This document shows positions 1-14,185 of a DNA stretch of 64,000 nt, in pieces (position 1 is the first letter of the stretch; every line of letters begins with the position of its first letter). The translations under genes and the position numbers were made by a program. The notes under the pieces are model-generated. The model saw only the letters and a list, made by a program, of their open reading frames with translations, did no database searches and had not been told where the DNA came from. This stretch comes from Liolophura sinensis (taxonomy: Eukaryota; Mollusca; Polyplacophora; Chitonida; Chitonidae): the NCBI RefSeq assembly GCF_032854445.1, contig NC_088307.1, forward strand, positions 22,084,017-22,148,016, read 5' to 3'.

Positions 1-3000
1 TGATCTCCAGAAGTACAGGTAAACTAAACCACTCACTGCACAGCTGAGGTAAGCAGGCTCAGTGCATACTCCACACTGGTGGAACACAACTGATCTCCAG
101 AAGTACAGGTAAACTAAACCACTCGCCGCTCGGCAGAGGTAAGCAAGCTCAGTGCATACTCCACACTGGTGGAACACAACTGATCTCCACAAGTACAGGT
201 AAACTAAACCACTCACTGCACGGCTGAGGTAAGCAAGCTCAGTGCATACTCCACACTGGTGGAACACAACTGATCTCCAGAAGTACAGGTAAACTAAACC
301 ACTTGCCGCTCAGCAGAGGTAAGCAAGCTCAGTGCATACTCCACACTGGTGGAACACAAGTGATCTCCAGAAGTACAGGTAAACTAAACCACTCACTGCA
401 CGGCTGAGGTAAGGAAGCTCAGTGCATACTCCACACTGGTGGAACACAAGTGATCTCCAGAAGTACAGGTAAACTAAACCACTCACCGCACGGCTGAGGT
501 AAGCAAGCTCAGTGCATACTCCACACTGGTGGAACACAACTGAACTCCAGTATTACAGGTAAACTAAACCACTCACTGCACGGCTGAGGTAAGCAGGCTC
601 AGTGCATACTCCACACTGGTGGAACACAACTGATCTCCAGAAGTACAGGTAAACTAAACCACTCACTGCACGGCTAAGGTAAGCAAGCTCAGTGCATACT
701 CCACACTGGTGGAACACAACTGATCTCCAGAATTACAGGTAAACTAAACCACTCACTGCACGGCTGAGGTAAGCAAGCTCAGTGCATACTCCACACTGGT
801 GGAACACAACTGATCTCCAGAAGTACAGGTAAACTAAACCACTCACCGCACGGCTGAGGTAAGCAAGCTCAGTGCATACTCCACACTGGTGGAACACAAC
901 TGAACTCCAGTATTACAGGTAAACTAAACCACTCACCGCACGGCTGAGGTAAGCAAGCTCAGTGCATACTCCACACTAGTGGAACACAAGTGATCTCCAG
1001 AAGTACAGGTAAACTAAACCACTCACTGCACGGCTGAGGTAAGCAGGCTCAGTGCATACTCCACACTGGTGGAACACAACTGATCTCCAGAAGTACAGGT
1101 AAACTAAACCACTCACCGCACGCCTGAGGTAAGCAAGCTCAGTGCATACTCCACACTGGTGGAACACAACTGATCTCCAGAAGTACAGGTAAACTAAACC
1201 ACTCACCGCACGCCTGAGGTAAGCAAGTTCAGTGCATACTCCACACTGGTGGAACACAAGTGATCTCCAGTACAGGTAAACTAAGCCACTCGCCGCACGG
1301 CTGAGGTAAACAAGCTCAGTGCATACTCCACACTGGTGGAACACAAGTGATCTCCAGTACAGGTAAACTAAGCCACTCGCCGCACGGCTGAGGTAAACAA
1401 GCTCAGTGCATACTCCACACTGGTGGAACACAAGTGATCTCCAGTACAGGTAAACTAAGCCACTCGCTGCACGGCTGAGGTAAACAAGCTCAGTGCATAC
1501 TCCACACTAGTAGAACACAACTGAACTCCAGAATTACAGGTAAACTAAACCACTCACCGCACGGCTGAGGTAAGCAAGCTCAGTGCATACTCCACACTGG
1601 TGGAACACAACTGATCTCCAGAATTACAGGTAAACTAAACCACTCACTGCTGAGGTAAGCAAGCTCAGTGCATACTCCACACTGGTGGAACACAACTGAC
1701 CTCCAGAATTACAGGTAAACTAAACCACTCGCCGCAAGGCTTAGGTAAGCAAGCTCAGTGCATACTCCACACTGGTGGAGAACCAGTGATCTCCAGAAGT
1801 ACAGGTAAACTAAACCACTCGCCGCATTGCTGAGGTAAGCAAGCTCAGTGCATATTCCACACTGGTGGAACACAACTGATTTCCAGAAGTACAGGTCAAC
1901 TAAACCACTCACTGCACGGCTGAGTGGTTCTCCAGGGGATCTCCAGTATTACAGGTAAACCAAACCACTCGCCGCACGGCTGAGGTAAGCAAGATCAGTG
2001 CATACTCCACACTGGTGGAGGACAAGTGATTTCCAGAACTAAACCACTCGCCGCACGGCTGAGGTAAGCAAGCTCAGTCCATACTCCACACTGGTGGAAC
2101 ACAAGTGATCTCCACAAGTACAGGTAAACTAAACCACTCGCCGCACTGCTGAGGTAAGCAAGCTCAGTGCATACTCCACACTGGTGGAACACAACTGATC
2201 TCCAGAAGTACAGGTAAACTAAACCACTCACTGCACGGCTGAGGTAAGCAAGCTCAGTGCATACTCCACACTGGTGGAACACAACTGATCTCCAGAAGTA
2301 CAGGTAAACTAAACCACTCACTGCACAGCTGAGGTAAGCAAGCTCAGTGCATACTCCACACTGGTGGAACACAACTGATCTCCAGAAGTACAGGTAAACT
2401 AAACCACTCACCGCACGGCTGAGGTAAGCAAGCTCAGTCCATACTCCACACTGGTGGAACACAAGTGATCTCCAGAAGTACAGGTAAACTAAACCACTCG
2501 CCGCACTGCTGAGGTAAGCAAGCTCAGTGCATACTCCACACTGGTGGAACACAACTGATCTCCAGAATTACAGGTAAACTAAACCACTCACTGCACGGCT
2601 GAGGTAATCAAGCTCAGTGCATACTCCACACTGGTGGAGAACCAGTGATCTCCAGAAGTACAGGTAAACTAAACCACTCACTGCACGGCTGAGGTAAGCA
2701 AGCTCAGTGCATACTCCACACTGGTGAAACACAACTGATCTCCAGAAGTACAGGTCAACTAAACCACTCACTGCACGGCTGAGGTAAGCAAGCTCAGTGC
2801 ATACTCCACACTGGTGGAGGACAAGTGATCTCCAGAAGTACAGGTAAACTAAACCACTCGCCGCAAGGCTTAGGTAAGCAAGCTCAGTGCATACTCCACA
2901 CTGGTGGAGAACCAGTGATCTCCAGAAGTACAGGTAAACTAAACCACTCGCCGCACTGCTGAGGTAAGCAAGCTCAGTGCATACTCCACACTGGTGGAAC

Positions 3001-6000
3001 ACAACTGATCTCCAGAAGTACAGGTAAACTAAACCACTCACTGCACGCCTGAGGTAATCAAGCTCAGTGCATACTCCACACTGGTGGAACACAACTGAGA
3101 TTTCCAGAAGTACAGGTCAACTAAACCACTCACTGCACGGCTGAGTGGTTCTCCAGTGGATCTCCAGTATTACAGGTAAACCAAACCACTCGCCGCACGG
3201 CTGAGGTAAGCAAGATCAGTGCATACTCCACACTGGTGGAGGACAAGTGATTTCCAGAACTAAACCACTCGCCGCACGGCTGAGGTAAGCAAGCTCAGTC
3301 CATACTCCACACTGGTGGAACACAAGTGATCTCCAGAAGTACAGGTAAACTAAACCACTCGCCGCACTGCTGAGGTAAGCAAGCTCAGTGCATACTCCAC
3401 ACTGGTGGAACACAACTGATCTCCAGAAGTACAGGTAAACTAAACCACTCACTGCACGCCTGAGGTAATCAAGCTCAGTGCATACTCCACACTGGTGGAA
3501 CACAACTGATTTCCATAAGTACAGGTCAACTAAACCACTCACCGCACGGCTGAGGTAAGCAAACTCAGTGCATACTCCACACTGGTGGAACACAACTGAT
3601 CTCCAGAAGTACAGGTAAACTAAACCACTCACTGCATGGCTGAGGTATGCAAGTTCAGTGCATACTCCACACTGGTGGAACACAACTGATCTCCAGAAGT
3701 ACAGGTAAACTAAACCACTCACTGCACGGCTGAGGTAAGCAAGCTCAGTGCATACTCCACACTGGTGGAACACAACTGATCTCCAGAAGTACAGGTAAAC
3801 TAAACCACTCACTGCACGGCAGAGGTAAGCAAGCTCAGTGCATACTCCACACTGGTGGAACACAACTGATCTCCAGAAGTACAGGTAAACTAAACCACTC
3901 ACTGCACAGCTGAGGTAAGCAGGCTCAGTGCATACTCCACACTGGTGGAACACAACTGATCTCCAGAAGTACAGGTAAACTAAACCACTCGCCGCTCGGC
4001 AGAGGTAAGCAAGCTCAGTGCATACTCCACACTGGTGGAACACAACTGATCTCCACAAGTACAGGTAAACTAAACCACTCACTGCACGGCTGAGGTAAGC
4101 AAGCTCAGTGCATACTCCACACTGGTGGAACACAACTGATCTCCAGAAGTACAGGTAAACTAAACCACTTGCCGCTCAGCAGAGGTAAGCAAGCTCAGTG
4201 CATACTCCACACTGGTGGAACACAAGTGATCTCCAGAAGTACAGGTAAACTAAACCACTCACTGCACGGCTGAGGTAAGGAAGCTCAGTGCATACTCCAC
4301 ACTGGTGGAACACAAGTGATCTCCAGAAGTACAGGTAAACTAAACCACTCACCGCACGGCTGAGGTAAGCAAGCTCAGTGCATACTCCACACTGGTGGAA
4401 CACAACTGAACTCCAGTATTACAGGTAAACTAAACCACTCACTGCACGGCTGAGGTAAGCAGGCTCAGTGCATACTCCACACTGGTGGAACACAACTGAT
4501 CTCCAGAAGTACAGGTAAACTAAACCACTCACTGCACGGCTAAGGTAAGCAAGCTCAGTGCATACTCCACACTGGTGGAACACAACTGATCTCCAGAATT
4601 ACAGGTAAACTAAACCACTCACTGCACGGCTGAGGTAAGCAAGCTCAGTGCATACTCCACACTGGTGGAACACAACTGATCTCCAGAAGTACAGGTAAAC
4701 TAAACCACTCACCGCACGGCTGAGGTAAGCAAGCTCAGTGCATACTCCACACTGGTGGAACACAACTGAACTCCAGTATTACAGGTAAACTAAACCACTC
4801 ACCGCACGGCTGAGGTAAGCAAGCTCAGTGCATACTCCACACTAGTGGAACACAAGTGATCTCCAGAAGTACAGGTAAACTAAACCACTCACTGCACGGC
4901 TGAGGTAAGCAGGCTCAGTGCATACTCCACACTGGTGGAACACAACTGATCTCCAGAAGTACAGGTAAACTAAACCACTCACCGCACGCCTGAGGTAAGC
5001 AAGCTCAGTGCATACTCCACACTGGTGGAACACAACTGATTTCCAGAAGTACAGGTAAACTAAACCACTCACTGCACGGCTGAGGAAAGCAAGCTCAGTG
5101 CATACTCCACACTGGTGGAACACAACTGAACTCCAGAAGTACAGGTAAACTAAACCACTCACTGCACGGCAGAGGTAAGCAAGTTCAGTGCATACTCCAC
5201 ACTGGTGGAACACAAGCGATCTCCAGAAGTACAGGTAAACTAAACCCTCGCCGCACGGCTGAGGTAAGCAAGCTCAGTGCATACTCAACACTGGTGGAAC
5301 ACAAGTGATCTCCACAAGTACAGGTAAACTAAACCACTCACCTCAAGGCTGAGGTAAGCAAGCTCAGTGCATACTCCACACTGGTGGAACACAACTGATT
5401 TCCAGAAGTACAGGTAAACTAAACCACTCACTGCACGGCTGAGGTAAGCAAGCTCAGTGCATACTCCACACTGGTGGAACACAAGTGATCTCCAGAATTA
5501 CAGGTAAACTAAACCACTCGCTGCACGCCTGAGGTAAGCAAGCTCAGTGCATACTCCACACTGGTGAAACACAAGTGATCTCCACAAGTACAGGTAAACT
5601 AAACCACTCGCCGCACGGCTAAGGTAAGCAAGCTCAGTGCATACTCCACACTGGTGGAACACAAGTGATCTCCACAAGTACAGGTAAACTAAACCACTCG
5701 CAGCACGGCTGAGGTAAGCAAGTTCAGTGCATACTCCACGCTAGTGGAACACAAGTGATCTCCAGAAGTACAGGTAAACCAAACCACTCACCGCACGGCT
5801 AAGGTAAGCAAGCTCAGTGCATACTCCACACTGGTGGAACACAAGTGATCTCCAGTACAGGTAAACTAAGCCACTCGCCGCACGGCTGAGGTAAGCAAGC
5901 TCAGTGCATACTGCACACTGGTGGAACACAAGTGATCTCCACAAGTACAGGTAAACTAAACCACTCACTGCACGGCTGAGGTAAGCAAGCTCAGTGCATA

Positions 6001-9000
6001 CTCCACACTGGTGGAACACAAGTTATCTCCAGAATTACAGGTAAACTAAACCCCTCGCCGCTCGGCTGAGGTAAGCAAGCTCAGTGCATACTCCACACTG
6101 GTGGAACACAACTGATCTCCACAAGTACAGGTAAACCAAACCACTCGCTGCACGGCTGAGGTAAGCAAGCTCAGTGCATACTCCACACTGGTGGAACACA
6201 ACTGATCTCCAGAAGTACAGGTAAATTAAACCACTCACCGCACGCCTGAGGTAAGCAAGCTCAGTGCATACTGCACACTGGTGGAACACAAGTGATCTCC
6301 ACAAGTACAGGTAAACTAAACCACTCACCGCACGCCTGAGGTAAGCAAGCTCAGTGCATACTGCACACTGGTGGAACACAAGTGATCTCCACAAGTACAG
6401 GTAAACTAAACCCCTCGCCGCTCGGCTGAGGTAAGCAAGCTCAGTACATACTCCACACTGGTGGAACACAAGTGATCTCCACAAGTACAGGTAAACCAAA
6501 CCACTCGCCGCACGGCTGAGGTAAGCAAGCTCAGTGCATACTCCACACTGGTGGAACACAAGTGATCTCCACAAGTACAGGTAAACCAAACCACTCGCCG
6601 CACGCCTGAGGTTAACCAAGCTCAGTGCATACTCCACACTGGTGGAGGACAAGTGATCTCCAGAAGTACAGGTAAACTAAGCCACTCGCCGCACGGCTGA
6701 GGTAAGCAAGCTTAGTGCATACTGCACACTGGTGGAACACAACTGATCTCCAGAAGTACAGGTAAACTAAACCACTCACTGCACGGCTGAGGTAAGCAAG
6801 CTCAGTGCATACTCCACACTGGTGAAACACAAGTGATCTCCACAAGTACAGGTAAACCAAACCACTCGCCGCACGGCTAAGGTAAGCAAGCTCAGTGCAT
6901 ACTGCACACTGGTGGAAAACAACTGATCTCCACAAGTACAGGTAAACTAAACCACTCGCCGCTCGGCTGAGGTAAGCAAGCTCAGTGCATACTCCACACT
7001 GGTGGAACACAAGTGATCTCCAGAATTACAGGTAAACTAAACCCCTCGCCGCAAGGCTGAGGTAAGCAAGCTCAGTGCATACTCCACACTGGTGGAACAC
7101 AACTGATCTCCAGAAGTACAGGTAAACTAAACCACTCACTGCACGGCTGAGGTAAGCAAGTTCAGTGCATACTCCACACTGGTGGAGGACAACTGATCTC
7201 CAGAAGTACAGGTAAACTAAGCCACTCGCTGCACGGCTGAGGTAAGCAGGCTCAGTGCATACTCCACACTGGTGGAACACAAGTGATCTCCACAAGTACA
7301 GGTAAACTAAACCACTCGCTGCACGGCTGAGGTAAGCAGGCTCAGTGCATACTCCACACTGGTGGAACACAAGTGATCTCCACAAGTACAGGTAAACTAA
7401 ACCACTCACTGCACGGCTGAGGTAAGCAAGCTCAGTGCATACTCCACACTGGTGGAACACAACTGATCTCCAGAATTACAGGTAAACTAAACCCCTCGCC
7501 GCACAGCTGAGGTAAGCAAGCTCAGTGCATACTCCACACTGGTGGAACACAAGTGATCTCCACAAGTACAGGTAAACCAAACCACTCGCCGCACGCCTGA
7601 GGTTAACCAAGCTCAGTGCATACTCCACACTGGTGGAGGACAAGTGATCTCCAGAAGTACAGGTAAACTAAGCCACTCGCCGCACGGCTGAGGTAAGCAA
7701 GCTCAGTGCATACTCCACACTGGTGGAACACAACTGATCTCCAGAAGTACAGGTAAACTAAATCACTCACTGCACGGCTGAGGTAAGCAAGTTCAGTGCA
7801 TACTCCACACTGGTGGAACACAAGTGATCTCCACAAGTACAGGTAAACTAAACCACTCGCTGCACGGCTGAGGTAAGCAAGTTCAGTGCATACTCCACGC
7901 TAGTGGAACACAAGTGATCTCCAGAAGTACAGGTAAACTAAACCACTCACCGCACGGCTAAGGTAAGCAAGCTCAGTGCATACTCCACACTGGTGGAACA
8001 CAAGTGATCTCCAGTACAGGTAAACTAAGCCACTCGCCGCACGGCTGAGGTAAGCAAGCTTAGTGCATACTGCACACTGGTGGAACACAAGTGATCTCCA
8101 AAAGTACAGGTAAACCAAACCACTCGCCGCACGGCTGAGGTAAGCAAGCTCAGTGCATACTCCACACTGGTGGAACACAAGTGATCTCCAAAAGTACAGG
8201 TAAACCAAACCACTCGCCGCACGGCTGAGGTAAGCAAGCTCAGTGCATACTCCACACTGGTGGAACACAAGTGATCTCCACAAGTACAGGTAAACCAAAC
8301 CACTCGCCGCACGCCTGAGGTTAACCAAGCTCAGTGCATACTCCACACTGGTGGAGGACAAGTGATCTCCAGAAGTACAGGTAAACTAAGCCACTCGCCG
8401 CACGGCTGAGGTAAGCAAGCTCAGTGCATACTCCACACTGGTGGAACACAACTGATCTCCACAAGTACAGGTAAACCAAACCACTCGCTGCACGGCTGAG
8501 GTAAGCAAGCTCAGTGCATACTCCACACTGGTGGAGGACAACTGATCTCCAGAAGTACAGGTAAACTAAGCCACTCGCTGCACGGCTAAGGTAAGCAAGC
8601 TCAGTGCATACTCCACACTGGTGGAACACAACTGATCTCCACAAGTACAGGTAAACCAAACCACTCGCTGCACGGCTGAGGTAAGCAAGCTCAGTGCATA
8701 CTCCACACTGGTGGAGGACAACTGATCTCCAGAAGTACAGGTAAACCAAACAACTCGCTGCACGGCTGAGGTAAGCAAGCTCAGTGCATACTCCACACTG
8801 GTGGAACACAACTGATCTCCAGAAGTACAGGTAAACTAAGCCACTCGCTGCACGGCAGAGGTAAGCAAGTTCAGTGCATACTCCACACTGGTGGAACACA
8901 AGCGATCTCCAGAAGTACAGGTAAACTAAACCCTCGCCGCACGGCTGAGGTAAGCAAGCTCAGTGCATACTCAACACTGGTGGAACACAAGTGATCTCCA

Positions 9001-12000
9001 CAAGTACAGGTAAACTAAACCACTCACCTCAAGGCTGAGGTAAGCAAGCTCAGTGCATACTCCACACTGGTGGAACACAACTGATTTCCAGAAGTACAGG
9101 TAAACTAAACCACTCACTGCACGGCTGAGGTAAGCAAGCTCAGTGCATACTCCACACTGGTGGAACACAAGTGATCTCCAGAATTACAGGTAAACTAAAC
9201 CACTCGCTGCACGCCTGAGGTAAGCAAGCTCAGTGCATACTCCACACTGGTGAAACACAAGTGATCTCCACAAGTACAGGTAAACTAAACCACTCGCCGC
9301 ACGGCTAAGGTAAGCAAGCTCAGTGCATACTCCACACTGGTGGAACACAAGTGATCTCCACAAGTACAGGTAAACTAAACCACTCGCAGCACGGCTGAGG
9401 TAAGCAAGTTCAGTGCATACTCCACTCTAGTGGAACACAAGTGATCTCCAGAAGTACAGGTAAACTAAACCACTCACCGCACGGCTAAGGTAAGCAAGCT
9501 CAGTGCATACTCCACACTGGTGGAACACAAGTGATCTCCAGTACAGGTAAACTAAGCCACTCGCCGCACGGCTGAGGTAAGCAAGCTTAGTGCATACTGC
9601 ACACTGGTGGAACACAACTGATCTCCAGAAGTACAGGTAAACTAAACCACTCACTGCACGGCTGAGGTAAGCAAGCTCAGTGCATACTGCACACTGGTGG
9701 AACACAACTGATCTCCAGAAGTACAGGTAAACTAAACCACTCACTGCACGGCTGAGGTAAGCAAGCTCAGTGCATACTCCACACTGGTGGAACACAAGTG
9801 ATCTCCACAAGTACAGGTAAACCAAACCACTCGCCGCACGGCTAAGGTAAGCAAGCTCAGTGCATACTCCACACTGGTGAAACACAAGTGATCTCCACAA
9901 GTACAGGTAAACTAAACCACTCACTGCACAGCTGAGGTAAGCAAGTTCAGTGCATACTCCACACTGGTGGAGGACAACTGATCTCCAGAAGTACAGGTAA
10001 ACTAAACCACTCACTGCACAGCTGAGGTAAGCAAGCTCAGTGCATACTCCACACTGGTGGAACACAAGTGATCTCCAGAAGTACAGGTAAACTAAGCCAC
10101 TCGCTGCACGGCTGAGGTAAGCAGGCTCAGTGCATACTCCACACTGGTGGAACACAAGTGATCTCCACAAGTACAGGTAAACTAAACCACTCACTGCATG
10201 GCTGAGGTAAGCAAGCTCAGTGCATACTCCACACTGGTGGAACACAAGTTATCTCCAGAATTACAGGTAAATTAAACCCCTCGCCGCTCGGCTGAGGTAA
10301 GCAAGCTCAGTGCATACTCCACACTGGTGGAACACAACTGATCTCCACAAGTACAGGTAAACCAAACCACTCGCTGCACGGCTGAGGTAAGCAAGCTCAG
10401 TGCATACTCCACACTGGTGGAACACAACTGATCTCCAGAAGTACAGGTAAATTAAACCACTCACCGCACGCCTGAGGTAAGCAAGCTCAGTGCATACTGC
10501 ACACTGGTGGAACACAAGTGATCTCCACAAGTACAGGTAAACTAAACCACTCACCGCACGCCTGAGGTAAGCAAGCTCAGTGCATACTGCACACTGGTGG
10601 AACACAAGTGATCTCCACTAGTACAGGTAAACTAAACCCCTCGCCGCTCGGCTGAGGTAAGCAAGCTCAGTGCATACTCCACACTGGTGGAACACAAGTG
10701 ATCTCCACAAGTACAGGTAAACCAAACCACTCGCCGCACGGCTGAGGTAAGCAAGCTCAGTGCATACTCCACACTGGTGGAACACAAGTGATCTCCACAA
10801 GTACAGGTAAACCAAACCACCTCGCTGCACGCCTGAGGTTAACCAAGCTCAGTGCATACTCCACACTGGTGGAGGACAAGTGATCTCCAGAAGTACAGGT
10901 AAACTAAGCCACTCGCCGCACGGCTGAGGTAAGCAAGCTTAGTGCATACTGCACACTGGTGGAACACAACTGATCTCCAGAAGTACAGGTAAACTAAACC
11001 ACTCACTGCACGGCTGAGGTAAGCAAGCTCAGTGCATACTCCACATTGGTGAAACACAAGTGATCTCCACAAGTACAGGTAAACCAAACCACTCGCCGCA
11101 CGGCTAAGGTAAGCAAGCTCAGTGCATACTGCACACTGGTGGAACACAACTGATCTCCACAAGTACAGGTAAACTAAACCACTCGCCGCTCGGCTGAGGT
11201 AAGCAAGCTCAGTGCATACTCCACACTGGTGGAACACAAGTGATCTCCAGAATTACAGGTAAACTAAACCCCTCGCCGCACGGCTGAGGTAAGCAAGCTC
11301 AGTGCATACTCCACACTGGTGGAACACAACTGATCTCCACAAGTACAGGTAAACTAAACCACTCACTGCACGGCTGAGGTAAGCAAGTTCAGTGCATACT
11401 CCACACTGGTGGAGGACAACTGATCTCCAGAAGTACAGGTAAACTAAGCCACTCGCTGCACGGCTGAGGTAAGCAGGCTCAGTGCATACTCCACACTGGT
11501 GGAACACAAGTGATCTCCACAAGTACAGGTAAACTAAACCACTCGCTGCACGGCTGAGGTAAGCAGGCTCAGTGCATACTCCACACTGGTGGAACACAAG
11601 TGATCTCCACAAGTACAGGTAAACTAAACCACTCACTGCACGGCTGAGGTAAGCAAGCTCAGTGCATACTCCACACTGGTGGAACACAACTGATCTCCAG
11701 AATTACAGGTAAACTAAACCCCTCGCCGCTCGGCTGAGGTAAGCAAGCTCAGTGCATACTCCACACTGGTGGAACACAAGTGATCTCCACAAGTACAGGT
11801 AAACCAAACCACTCGCCGCACGCCTGAGGTTAACCAAGCTCAGTGCATACTCCACACTGGTGGAGGACAAGTGATCTCCAGAAGTACAGGTAAACTAAGC
11901 CACTCGCCGCACGGCTGAGGTAAGCAAGCTCAGTGCATACTCCACACTGGTGGAACACAACTGATCTCCAGAAGTACAGGTAAACTAAACCACTCACTGC

Positions 12001-13970
12001 ACGGCTGAGGTAAGCAAGTTCAGTGCATACTCCACACTGGTGGAACACAAGTGATCTCCACAAGTACAGGTAAACTAAACCACTCGCTGCACGGCTGAGG
12101 TAAGCAAGTTCAGTGCATACTCCACGCTAGTGGAACACAAGTGATCTCCAGAAGTACAGGTAAACTAAACCACTCACCGCACGGCTAAGGTAAGCAAGCT
12201 CAGTGCATACTCCACACTGGTGGAACACAAGTGATCTCCAGTACAGGTAAACTAAGCCACTCGCCGCACGGCTGAGGTAAGCAAGCTTAGTGCATACTGC
12301 ACACTGGTGGAACACAACTGATCTCCAGAAGTACAGGTAAACTAAACCACTCACTGCACGGCTGAGGTAAGCAAGCTCAGTGCATACTCCACACTGGTGG
12401 AGGACAAGTGATCTCCAGAAGTACAGGTAAACTAAGCCACTCGCCGCACGGCTGAGGTAAGCAAGCTCAGTGCATACTCCACACTGGTGGAACACAACTG
12501 ATCTCCACAAGTACAGGTAAACCAAACCACTCGCTGCACGGCTGAGGTAAGCAAGCTCAGTGCATACTCCACACTGGTGGAGGACAACTGATCTCCAGAA
12601 GTACAGGTAAACTAAGCCACTCGCTGCACGGCTAAGGTAAGCAAGCTCAGTGCATACTCCACACTGGTGGAACACAACTGATCTCCACAAGTACAGGTAA
12701 ACCAAACCACTCGCTGCACGGCTGAGGTAAGCAAGCTCAGTGCATACTCCACACTGGTGGAGGACAACTGATCTCCAGAAGTACAGGTAAACCAAACCAC
12801 TCGCTGCACGGCTGAGGTAAGCAAGCTCAGTGCATACTCCACACTGGTGGAACACAACTGATCTCCAGAAGTACAGGTAAACTAAGCCACTTGCTGCACG
12901 GCTAAGGTAAGCAAGCTCAGTGCATACTCCACACTGGTGGAACACAACTGATCTCCACAAGTACAGGTAAACCAAACCACTCGCTGCACGGCTGAGGTAA
13001 GCAAGCTCAGTGCATACTCCACACTGGTGGAGGACAAGTGATCTCCAGAATTACAGGTAAACTAAATCCCTCGCTGCACAGCTGAGGTAAGCAAGTTCAG
13101 TGCATACTCCACACTGGTGGAACACAAGTGATCTCCACAAGTACAGGTAAACTAAACCACTCGCCGCACGGCTGAGGTAAGCAAGCTCAGTGCATACTCC
13201 ACACTGGTGGAACACAAGTGATCTCCACAAGTACAGGTAAACTAAACCACTCACTGCACGGCTGAGGTAAGCAAGCTCAGTGCATACTCCACACTGGTGG
13301 AACACAAGTGATCTCCAGAAGTACAGGTAAACTAAACCACTCGCTGCACGGCTGAGGTAAGCAGGCTCAGTGCATACTCCACACTGGTGGAACACAACTG
13401 ATCTCCAGAATTACAGGTAAACTAAACCCCTCGCCGCACGGCTGAGGTAAGCAAGCTCAGTGCATACTCCACACTGGTGGAACACAAGTGATCTCCACAA
13501 GTACAGGTAAACTAAACCACTCGCTGCACGGCTGAGGTAAGCAAGTTCAGTGCATACTCCACGCTAGTGGAACACAAGTGATCTCCAGAAGTACAGGTAA
13601 ACTAAACCACTCGCCGCTCGGCTGAGGTAAGCAAGCTCAGTGCATACTCCACACTGGTGGAACACAAGTGATCTCCACAAGTACAGGTAAACTAAACCAC
13701 TCGCCGCACGGCTAAGGTAAGCAAGCTCAGTGCATACTCCACACTGGTGAAACACAAGTGATCTCCACAAGTACAGGTAAACCAAACCACTCGCTGCACA
13801 GCTGAGGTAAGCAAGTTCAGTGCATACAGTAAATTACAGGTAAACTACATGTACATGTACAATAAACCACTCAGAGCACAGCTGAGGTAAGTAGGCTCAC
13901 TGACTATGCCATATTGGTAGAGGACATGTGATTTCCAGAATTACAGGTGCGGCTCAGGTATGGAAAATGT
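1..13970. repeat. 90-bp tandem array, about 150 units, in the CCDC18 intron after exon 16
   Basis: A near-perfect 90-bp period runs from base 1 (units start at 1, 91, 181, 271 and so on) and decays into degenerate units at about 13826-13970. The left end is outside the window. Typical plus-strand landmarks are TGATCTCCAGAAGTACAG, then AAACCACTCACTGCACGG, then CTGAGGTAAGCAAGCTCAG, then CCACACTGGTGGAACACAA. Some units are 87 bp (loss of AAG after CTCCAG, e.g. at 1261 and 1348) and a few are shorter (about 1908-2045 and 3130-3260). Several minus-strand frames stay open over many units, the clearest repeating FHQCGVCTELAYLSRAV every 30 codons. This is expected because 90 is divisible by three, so it is not evidence of coding. 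Variation concentrates at CACTCACTGCA / CACTCGCCGCA, which changes a splice-donor-like GTGAGT on the minus strand. The array lies 3' of CCDC18 exon 16, so it is most likely intronic; the next exon is beyond the window. Confidence 0.97.
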
Positions 13971-14185
13971 CCTTAAGTTTCGCCCAAAAAAGCCCATTTG
14001 CATGGAACAAATAAATGTCAATAAATATCACTTTTGATGCTAAAAGTTCAAGGTGACTCTTTTATAGGAGCTCTCTACAGGTGCTCTACAAGCCTTTTTA
14101 AAAGCTGTCTGCAAGCCCTCTAGGAAGACCTAAAACTTCTGCCTGGTTTTGACTTTTAGCCTGGGCTGTACTGCTAACCACTCAC

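Noticed and set aside
1-13830. Minus-strand ORFs of 60-305 codons with the CGVC-containing 30-residue repeat, as a secreted or zinc-binding repeat protein
   Set aside because: The unit length is a multiple of three, so one chance-open frame stays open across units. Other frames are open too, stops recur in many units, there is no start region, signal peptide or splice support, and the array lies in an intron.
1-13830. CRISPR-like array
   Set aside because: There are no unique spacers between repeats, the repeat is 90 bp and continuous, and the context is a eukaryotic intron.
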